From contig OX463784.1 of NCBI GenBank assembly GCA_949825025.1, positions 10,485,431 to 10,549,430 on the forward strand: a DNA stretch of 64,000 nucleotides, in the 5' to 3' direction. The stretch's first letter is position 1. The number at the start of each line of letters is the position of its first letter. The DNA is from Siphlonurus alternatus (Eukaryota; Arthropoda; Insecta; Ephemeroptera; Siphlonuridae). Of this stretch, positions 46,401 through 57,500 are shown in pieces. The translations under genes and the position numbers were made by a program. The notes under the pieces were generated by a model. The model did not search any database and was not told the DNA's origin. It was given only the letters and a program-made list of their open reading frames with translations.

Positions 46401-48542
46401 TAGCAATAAAAGACAGCTCATCAAAATTCTGTCCACTTGTAAAACTTGCATGATCGGACGTAATACGAAATTAAGTGACTTCTTCAAGAGTTCGTGCAAT
46501 GTTTGTTTGCAGTAGATCAAAAAGCAATTGGTGGCTTTGTTTTAATTTATTTATGTCGCGTGACTTTGGTGACTTAAGTGAAAAAATATATAATCATGCA
46601 TGGTCATTTTGGAAATGGTTTTATGACAAATGATATCAATTTTAACTTTTTGTACGATATAAAGAATTATATAATTTATTAAATTAATCTATAGATATTA
46701 TAGTTTTTGGTTATCAATTTATGAAGTTTTAAATAATTGCACTTATACATTTATTCTTATTTTCGTATCAGTAAAGTTGTGCATACTTAATGTTCTTAAT
46801 ACAATACACGTGCTATTATATATACATAATATTATTATCGTTTTGAGAGAATTTAATTAAATTGTGGTATAGGATAGTGCATGAGAAAAATAATAACCAT
46901 ACATGCATGCACTTCTAATAAATTTTATAAATATAATTATTATTTACATATAGATAGTAGGTAGACTTAATCACAACATTTATAAAAAGCAACATGCTAT
47001 GCAATAAATAAAGGATAAAATTCAATATAATCAATATTAAATTTTAATAACGCACATAATGTTTGTACTGTCGTCACCTAGGAAAATTTCCCTTTGCGAC
47101 CTTATTAATCACCACATGTCCCTTAAGAATAACACAAGGCATGATGATTAACAAGGTTGTAAGTGGGAAATTTTCCAAGGCGACGAATGTACAATACTCA
47201 TTTCGACATCTATTAATTAGTATTTCTAAAGTAATATTCCTCCTCCATACATAAGAGCGATAGTATATTGACGTTTCCATTAATGTAACATGCACACATA
47301 ACTATAAGTATATAATACATAATATCGATATAATAAAGCACGTTTTACTGTTGACACGCCCACCTTGTCATTGTGTTCACCTAGCATGCGTCACCTGCTA
47401 ATGTTTGTATTGTTATATAATGGGAGATATTTGCTCTCACTTGCTTCGTTTTGCCTTGCAGTATATCAATATTTTATTCTACCTGCGTGTTAGTATAAAT
47501 ATTTAGTGTTAATGTTAGACGACATAGACATAGAGGCTTCGAGTCAGCTGATTTTGCCCTATCCAAACCTGTGTAAAAAAAAAGCTCGAAATCGCATTTT
47601 TGGCATTAAAGAAATTTGTTAAAGCTAAATAAGTTCTTGATTCATTATCAAAAGACCTCTAAACGGGGAGAGTGTAAGAGACGATTTCAAATTAATTATA
47701 ACTTCAATTATAGTTGAGAAAAAAATCAAAATTTCTAACATGGTGGCTTATGGAGAAAATTTTGCCGCTGGGGAACACTTGAAGCCTCTATTAACGACAC
47801 TGGCAGAAGAAGTTCTGATCAACCCCACCCTTTAAATATACTACCCTTAATGCATGTTTTTATTTTCTATTTTTTTAATTTATTTGAAAAAAAAACAGCA
47901 TTATTAAATAAAATCTATACTTAAAACTCTTAATTTTATACGTACAGTGGCTGCATGGAACATTTAGTTTTAACGCCAAACCAAAATTTTCAATTCAATA
48001 ATGGGTGGTTGATATTTGCTCTCACTTCGCTTTGCCTTATTTCCAGTTAAATCAATAATGAATGCATTTTACTATACCTGCGTGTTAGTATATATTATGT
48101 TATATATAGACCAATAAAAATCTGGATGTATATTACTATCGTATTTAAATTACAAATTGAAATTTATGAAGTAATTAATGTTTTTATCAGTAGAATGTAA
48201 TACTATATTGCTATTTGTAATCAATGTTATTTACAGCAATGTTGTTTTGCGACAACATTTAACCTTCGTGTAATGCTAATTACCTGTATATGTTTTACGT
48301 GCGTGCATGCAAATCTAGCTGATCGTCTTACATTGCATGTAATGACGTAAATAAAGCGTACTTGACATCATTATGACGTAAATATCAGTCCTAATATAAG
48401 TACACTTCGGGCTAGTATGAACGTTGATCTTCTTGTTAAATTGTCACATATAATGGAACTTTAAAATTGCTTTACACCCATCTTCTCCCTTCCAAAATTA
48501 CAAATCTGCATATCTTTTAAAGGTTTTGCTGTTCGTAAGTAC

Positions 48543-48574
<32 letters not shown>

Positions 48575-51500
48575 GATAAACCTTATGTTCCCTAAACAGA
48601 AGGTTCGTCTGATTATTATTTTTTTTTTTTTGTATTTTTTCGAACAGATCCTCATATTAAAGACGTGATCATAAACAAAGTCTTGATTAGAAATACACAA
48701 TAAAAAATAAGTCTCACAACCAGTTGAGAATAAAATTTGCGACCAACAACTGTGACCCAAGTTTATTTAGGTACAATTTTAAAACTGAATGGAAAACCTT
48801 TAATTAAGACCACTTAACTGATATTTTAAGAGTCGAAACCGAATTTTATACAGAAGACTTAGCTATATTACAGAATTTTTGGATTAAAAATTAGTAAATT
48901 TCAGTACGAGTTTATCTTTTTCTCAAATTTAGTTTAAAAAACAAAATCATATTTTGGTCTTGAAATGAAAGGTTTCATCACATGACATCTGTTTTAAAGT
49001 GTATTTAAATTGTAAATGTGAGATAATCTTGTGTCTGCTCGGCATTATATGCTGATTGCAATGACACATTGACGCCCGCTGTGTGAGTCACGTCTCATAT
49101 CAGTAGCGGAGGTCAACTGGGGTTAAGGATGCACGAATTTATTATTTATTGCACACTATATGTATTGCAACTTTACAGTATGCATATTTTATAATAATTG
49201 CTGGTATCTTGAATGCGATTTCTTTTTCTCTCTTGGTATATAATTATGTTAATATCATATTAACATTAATAATATAAAATTGTTGCAGGTTTCTCATAAA
49301 AATACTTGTTGGAGAAACTCTTTATTAGCGCGTGAATTAACGAGTTTTCCTGCACATTCTACCAAATTAATTGAAAACTCTATACGCAGTCTTCGGTTAA
49401 AAGAGTTAATTTATGGATTAAAATTAGTTCAAGTTGTTCACACGTCGCTCTGTTCCAATAATTTTCTTCGAATTAATATACATGAAATTAAAACAAATAA
49501 AAAGGAACAAAATAAAGCGACCCGGTCACTGAAATGTTTTTTTTTTTTTTTTTTTTGCTTCAACTGAACCCTAGTACAGGTTACTGGCCACAATTAAGTG
49601 ACTGAATTTAACCTCCCAGCTCTTCGTAGACCTTACCAGCTCTCACAAGTATACAAAATACGACGTAGTGTATGAAATTCACTTGCTGCAGCGACTCATC
49701 TTGTTGAAAATTACTGTTACTGTAAAAGGCTGCTGCATTGCATGTAATTGAGATTTACTGAGTAAAATTACGCTATGAGTCATCTTTTAATGATGAGAAA
49801 GTACGTCACAGTTCCCACGCGGTCGAAGGTCGACAACGTGATTCGCCATACCGCGTTGACAACTGTATGTATTCCTCATTGAGCTCTATACAAGGCTAGA
49901 GGGATAATGCCCTATACTTCTCAATGTAAAACTGTGCGCACGGTCCGGCGGGAGGAAGTGGGTGGGAGATTGCGCTTTCGTCACACATTCCAACGTATTC
50001 TCCTCAGAATTGCCAACTGCAGTGTAACTTTTAATACTTATTTTATAAGGAAACTTTCTTAGGTTGGTCAACCAGGCATTCGATAGCACCGACCACCACC
50101 CACTTTCCTCCCAGACGCCGTGCGCGCCTAAAACAGCTGATTAGCCCTCTAGCCTTGTATAGAGCTCAATGGTATTCCTCTGGGCACCACGAACTTTACA
50201 CTAAGGTTCATATTTAACTCAAGGTTTCTTTATACAGGTTAAGACACGCACGCATTTCGTGCATCAATTTCGCTAAATTTTCAGGCCCCATTGTACCGCG
50301 AAATTTCAAAAATAGCATTGCATGATGGGCGATGGGCGCATTCAAAATTTCGCGGCACGATGTGGCCAAAAATACTTGAATGTGATTGGCTAAGACCTTT
50401 AACATTGGTCCAATCGGTGGCTTAACCTGTATAAAGGAACGTTGATTTAACTTAGTTTTCTTCGGAAACGCTCCGGTGTCCTTCGGTTCGGCCAATGATA
50501 TTCTTCGTTATAAACAACACACCAATGACTGAAGACGTTACAAAACGATGAAAACCAAGTTAAATGTGAACTAAAGTATACCCCTGCTCTGTTTGTAGAC
50601 ATTACCACCCAGTCTATGGAGGTGTGTTGGACTAAAACTTTCGGGATGACTAGACTACGTGCTTTTTTTTTAATTATCTTCCCCAAATTACAAATCTGCG
50701 TCTCTTTGTCTTCATCTTGGAGCTGAAAATAAACCGAAAGTAAAGTTCATATTGTCCAGAGGTGTACACCAGTACAAACGTTAACCATATCAAAGTCTTC
50801 TACTCGCAATGTTTATAACAACCCATTGTTTATAATGTCTGTCGCATGAAGCTTTTTTCATTGTTAAACATGGGATGAGTAGTATCTTATTTCGCCCACC
50901 AGAGCAGAGAACCAGGGCTAATCCTCTATTTTAGCAGGGCTAATCCTCTATTGTAGGGGGTATAGTCACTCCCTTCCGGCTTATGGAGGCCAAATTCTGA
51001 ATTTTGATTGGCTTAGAAATAACCCTTTTTGCTGAAACGCCTTCCTATTGGTTAAAAAGGGGTTATTTGCTTGTTGTTTACAAATTTCAACAATCCAATG
51101 TTATTTGTAACGGTCGTGAGTGACTTTACCCGGTTTAATAGAGGATTAGCCCTGCAGAGAACGTAATAACATTGTTGGCGCTAGTAGACACAACAACTTT
51201 TTTAATTATTCATAATTTTCTATAAGTTAACATGTAAATTAACAAACGTCCCATGTTTTTCCTTCAAGCGACAGACATTACACATCAATAATTTGTTTAC
51301 TAACAACAAGCAGAAGACTTTGACTATGGTTTTGGTTATGATATCTTCACGCAGGGTTTAGAGGCATGATGAAAAAATAGAACTCTTTAAGGCTCTTGCC
51401 GCTCTCAAAATTGAAAAATCTTCATGTTTTTATCTCTTTGTCTGCAGCAAATAAATTAAGGTTAACTTTCATGCTGTCCCGAAATGTATACATATTATAC

Positions 51501-54442
51501 TCGTTGACTTTTTTTCTCGTCTCCGTCAAGAAAATGTGAAGTTTTTGCTCTTGAATCATCATCTATATTATTAGCAATTTCATAATATTGGTCTGAAGTC
51601 TAACCAGGATGCTACCACGATATTGCTAGGGCTGAAGTCCGCCGGTTTGAGAATTAATAATTAAAAGGAACATTGCATCTTGTCTACGGACTGACTAAAA
51701 ATAGTAGTTAAAAAAATAATTAAATGTCATAGCTAATTTCCTCCTAGCAAGCTGTTGGTGGGCCTCTTTATTATCATTAAAGAAATAATAATTTTTTTAT
51801 AAAAATATAAACAAAATAAATTATTTTGACATTATTTCGTGACTGTTGGTGCATTAAACTCTTATATTATGAATAAGTGATGATCAAAATCTACGTATAT
51901 GATATTGTAATGTACATGTAATAATTATAATACCACTATTTTATTCATTACCTCAAATTCAACACTTTCGATTTTACCACACGCAAGCACGTGTCTCTTA
52001 TCCCAAACTATAATTTTAATGTCATATAATAATAACGTACAATATTTTTTTCTTCTAAAATCTGAAGTCAATAAATATTTAAAATTCTCACTAAAAAAAA
52101 CAATTAAAAAAATATTGATTTGTCACCCTAGAGCAAGATTCTGGAAATTCACCTCTTGATTCTAATAATTTTATTACATTTCCCTCATAAGTACATTTAA
52201 GTCAGAGGCAGGGAATTCACAAACAGTCCAATAAGAACAATTCATAATAATAATAATACGTAATAATACTTGCCAATAAAGGGTGGCATTTTTTTTTTTT
52301 TTTTTTGTGTTGATATTAATCTGTTTTATCATCTTTTTTTTATTATTATTATTATTTATAAGTAAATAAGCTATAAAGATTATGAATGGATATACTAGAA
52401 ATAGAACTGTTGTGAGATCCCTGATTTTTTTTTTAACCAATATTTATAAAACTATTGATTTTTAGAGTACTCTCAAAATTTGAAACTTTAATTCAAAAAT
52501 ATAATTGTTATTCTGACAGAAATATTGACTGTAATATTGCTATTTCTTTTATATTATAATGTTATATATCAAGATGTATAGCTGATGTGCACAATCGTTA
52601 AATTAATAATTTCATCATGAAAAATTTATTAAAACAGTCCAACATGCAGCGTCAGTTGCATCTTATATAAAAAAATTATCGATCGAATAAAACTGTTTGG
52701 TTGAGTCTCCACATTTTCTCAACAGTCAACTCTTTATAAAAGTAAATAACATGAAGACGCTCAGTCGACTGTAAAAGTTTACAAACTTAGGCAATAAACT
52801 TGTTCTTTGTATGCACAAGTTGTATACACAAACAATACTATCTTGTTGTGACTGTCTGTGTTGCATTCCAAGAAGACTTCTTGCCTAGAAATGTCACACG
52901 AATTACAATACAGTTCCTTTCTATTGAAATTATGTTATGTTTTAACATGAATCAAATTTCTTGGGAACCACTTGATTTAGTCATATTAAATGAGTCATTC
53001 GTCGTCCAAATATGAACTGAAAATTATAATCTGTGTGTCAGTTTTGTTTATAATTATTTATATTAAATTTAAATAAAATTTATAAAGCGTCGAATTTCTA
53101 GAAATCATTTGATATAGAGAAGCTTTAATATTGACGACACAATTCTCTCAGCCAATGAAAATCTAGCGCGCGAACTGCGCGCGACGACATGTTCTATCAA
53201 GCTTCCTATCCTTTAACCCAGCGGTACCTGGTTTTTAATTTTTTTCGGTGGTTCTTATGAAGGGCAAGATTAATAATTCATATGAGCCACGGGAAAGATC
53301 ACTTTACACGACATAAAAAATATTCGAGATTTTGTGCAGCATAGAATTTGAATGAAAAAATATATAAGATTTTTCTCCTAACAAACCTTATGGAGCGATG
53401 TCAGAATGCGGCGCTGCGGCATTTTTAAGTTGAACCTTCTCATTAATCATACGTCATGCAAATATGAACTGAATATTGAAATCGGTTATTTTAATCCGTT
53501 TTTAATATTTTTATGAATTTGCATAATAAATAGATAGCTATTTTAATAAATGTGAAGCGACTTAATTAATTTGTTTATTAAAGTGACTTAACATTTATTT
53601 TATAAATATTTTTAATAATAAAACGTGCATAATATGCATAATGCTGTATTATGACAATATATTTTGTCATTGTATGTACTACCTGATGTGGTCAAATAAA
53701 TCTATTGTATTCTATTCGCAGTATATTATGCCATGTGCAGTACATTCAGACCTTTCAGGATTCAGGGTATTTTTTTACTATAACAAAAATAACATTGAAT
53801 GTTAGAACTTTACTCTTTATAGATGATATCAATTTTCACAAGACCATGTATTAAACCACGGCCCGTCTAGATTCCAGGGGGATGTGATTAAACACACCAA
53901 AAAAAACAAAACACCTGATCTCAAAATTGCTCTGTTAATTTGTGAAACTGTCGTGCTAGCAAATTAGACTAAAATTACAGCGCTTTTGTGATTGCCATCC
54001 TTTATAATAAATTGTTTGTATTAAATTATTATCAATTTAATGATCAGACTGTATAATGTGTAAATTAATTTACATTTAATTTCGATTATAAACTCACACT
54101 TTCGTATTCGTGATTTTTTTTCCCCTGCTATAAAAAGTGACAATTAAAGTGAAAATTAATAATAAAAGGCTCCACAATACAAACGTAGTTGTTTTACACT
54201 CAAAAGAATAAATTAGCTGGTTGGTTCCAGTCTGAAAGCTCCGTGCAGGCCGATACTTTGTTGAAGTCAGGAGGCATGTCGTAGCTCGCTTGACTCGGTG
54301 CGGGGGAAGTAGTACTTGAAATGTCAGTGAATGAAAAAGTGGCGCCTTCGTGTACCATTCAGAATATATATTTTTTTTTTATTTTTTACAAAAATATTAC
54401 TCTCCATGGTGTTTTAATGGTATAAAAAAAGTTCATTGCTCC

Positions 54443-54513
<71 letters not shown>

Positions 54514-57500
54514 CGTAAAGGTAGAGATAACGCCGAACAGCTGTTCGACGTACTCCCATTTGATTAACATGTAAACCTTAGCAAATTCACGAAAATTCTG
54601 AAAATTTTTTGAGAGGCAGATATTAGTGCCTAAAAGCCATAGAAAAAGTTTCAAAACAATTTAACGAGCTGATTTTTTTAAATTAAGTTCTTAGTTTGCC
54701 TCTCCATGGGAAAGCCCTATGCTGAAAATTAAAAAAAAAAAATAACTAAAAAAAATCGGCTCGTTAAATTGTTTTGAAATTTTTTCTATGGCTTTTAGGC
54801 ACTAATATTTGTCTCTAAAAAAAATTCAGAATTTTTGTGAATTTGCTAAGGTTTACATGTTAATCAAAGGAGTCGAGTGTGTCGAACAGTTTTTCGGCGT
54901 TATCGCTACCTTAAAAATTTATTTCCAAAAACACAAAGAGATGTCACAGCGAACTTTATGAGTATGTACACCAATTTAAATTCCATGTCTTTGTGTTTCA
55001 GTATGCGGTGCTCGTGGTGTGCATTCTGGTCCTCGAGATCACCGCTGCCGGCCTCGCTGCAAACTACAAGTCTGAGGTGAGACAAGGGAGAATATAACAC
55101 AATTTGATTATATGAACTTGGGAATTATTAAATTTGCATAGTATAAATTTATACCATATTATAATATACCATGTGAGATTTGCATGCAGAAAAAGAGACA
55201 GACTATGGTACCAGCCTACCAGATGGTGAAATAATGTATACAAGAAGATGATCCCCCCCCTTTTTTTTCTTCTCATGCTTGTTTTGATAATATGCAGTGA
55301 TCAGTTCGTCTAACAGTGAGAAGAATGGAGGCTTCAAGTGATGCGCTTTCGCTGTGCAACTGTTTGTCGCTAAGGTCCATCTTGCACTTGAAAATGAAGC
55401 AAAGGGTTTTTTTAACTTTTCTCGGTTATAAATCTAGTATAAAATCTAAATCTTGAATTATCTACTTTATTTTTCAGTTTGGACCAAAGTTCCGTAAAGA
55501 AATTATCCCTGAAAAATCTTATTCTTGGTGAAAAAACGAATTCACGTTTTTTTTACATAGGTTTGGTATAGCGGGTGGGATCACCGAAAAATCAGCTGAC
55601 TTGAAGCCTCTATAGAAGTATAAGTGTAAAAATAATAACATTTAAAAACTGAATCTTTTAAAGACCCAAATTACTTCTTTTTTTTTATGAATTTTTAAAA
55701 GAATATGAATATTTAAATCTGTTGTCAAAATTTAAATATTTCAATTTTTTATACCTGTTTTATTATTATTTTATTTATTCACATTAAATACCTGTTTAGT
55801 TACAGTATTATTTGTTAATTTTTCTCTGACGATGAAATAAAATATATTGTGAAATGGCAGTCATGAATTCAAAGTGGCAGGGTATGAGCGTACTCCGTAC
55901 TCTCCGTAGTTATACTTGGTCCTGACTGTTGTCGTTCTTGCAGGCAGATGTGAGCACTCGTCAGTTCCTCAAGTCTACCATCGCCAAGTACTACGCCACC
56001 CAGGACAAAGCGGACGCTGTCACCCTCATGTGGAACTACCTCATGGCTGAGGTACACTTGTCACCGTTACCCTGCTTATTACTGGAAATATTAATGGATT
56101 AAAGGAAGCCTCCACGGGTTTAACAACATATTTTCTATTTAAATCAATCATGAAATTGAATAATTGTAGGGAAATTCAATAGAGATAAGTTTTTTGTAGC
56201 ATTCCCTGACTCAAAGGCACAGTTGGCCACAGTTAGCTACCCAGTTCAATATTCATGTCAATTTACAATGTTATTTGAACTTGGCAGCCTAGTTCATAAT
56301 CCCCTTGTGGCAGCATGGTCTCAAATGGGATGTACAGTTGAACCAAGTTGAATTAACACATTAATTTAGAGAGTAAACTTAACTAAATTGGAGTCCCATT
56401 TAGTCGAACTGTGGTTTGTAACTGCGCCCTATTGTGCCTTTTAGTCAGGGTTGAAAAAAATAGTTAAATTGCTAATTAGTATGTATGTGGCAACCCTGTT
56501 GTATGTATTAATAGTTACACATTAGTTAGTTGGCTTATACATTGTGCCAAGGCGGAATGGAAAAAGCTCATGAGCTTAAATCACTTCAACTCGTCATGAT
56601 AAAAATGTGATCAGAATAAGTATGTGTTTCTGACTTGAGATGTTTCCACAGTTCTCTTGCTGCGGAGTGGACGACTATCGCGACCTCAGTCTCTCGCCCA
56701 AGTGGAGTCAGGGCGACCTCACCGTGCCGCCCGCCTGTTGTGTCCTCAGCGGGGAGATCCAGCAGTTCAAGCCGCGCGACCCAAACTGTATGCGTGCACC
56801 CTCTGAGTCTAACTCCTACTACAAGAAGGTGAGTTATAAGACAAAGAGTGAAGACCGTGAGTGAGAGATCAGTTTACTCCCTATGTATGCCAATGGGCTC
56901 TTATCATATTTTTTTATAACCAGCTCTTTGGTGTGGTGGTTAGTACACTTGGCTCTCGTCCGAAAGGTCCCCAGTTCAAATCCCGAATACGGCAGACTTT
57001 TCGTGACTTGGGATGGGTGTGACTGGCTACTAGATGAAAGAGTTGGTAGGAGGAAGGCAGCTTACGGCTGTCTATACTCCACTGGGGTGATAAAGACCGT
57101 GGAATGTTGTTTAAAGTTTAAACAACATACGTGCTCCACTTAGAAACGATACTTAACTGTCTGGCGTGCAGACTGGATATTAGGAGCCCTAGAGAGCACT
57201 GTGAACAATGTTGAAGAACAAGTTCCGCCATTGGTAACCAACCAACCATTTTTTGTTGATCAGTATCATTCTTCAAGGACTCTTTAGCTAGTATCATAAG
57301 CATTTTGCTTGTGAATTAAATCATGGTGTAGAATACACCAAATGGATAAAATAGAATACATACACAATTATTATAGAAATGTAATATGTAAATTATCATC
57401 ATTTACTGTATACTTGGATAGTCAGGATAGAAAACAATCAGTCCGCATACACGATTATTATGTATGATGTTAATGATGTATGATTAAAATAACATAATTT

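Larger units (their letters stand above)
34402..55001. other. Giant tetraspanin intron 3 (20.6 kb)
   Basis: Opens GTGAGTAC and closes TTGTGTTTCAG. It interrupts the protein between TM2 and TM3. The content is AT-rich sequence plus at least eleven short transposons, a 140-bp tandem duplication and one minus-strand candidate coding frame (54200..54358). I found no skipped tetraspanin exon. Stretches 34740..37350, 43500..45290 and 51170..54190 hold nothing I can classify, apart from a partial hAT-like end (CAGCGGTACCTGG) near 53219. Confidence 0.7.

Noticed and set aside
49280..49567. 95-codon frame preceded by TTGCAG
   Set aside because: The acceptor-like start is attractive, but the product is AT-codon noise (Asn/Lys/Ile/Leu) ending in a poly-Phe run, with no matching donor and no motif.
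50214..50495. 93-codon minus-strand frame (MAEPKDTGAFPKKTK...)
   Set aside because: It crosses the boundary of a TTAA-flanked MITE, so it is composed of transposon ends joined to flank.
56932..57004. Intact tRNA gene
   Set aside because: A- and B-boxes are present, but the acceptor stem ends do not pair and SINE body continues for another 240 bases.
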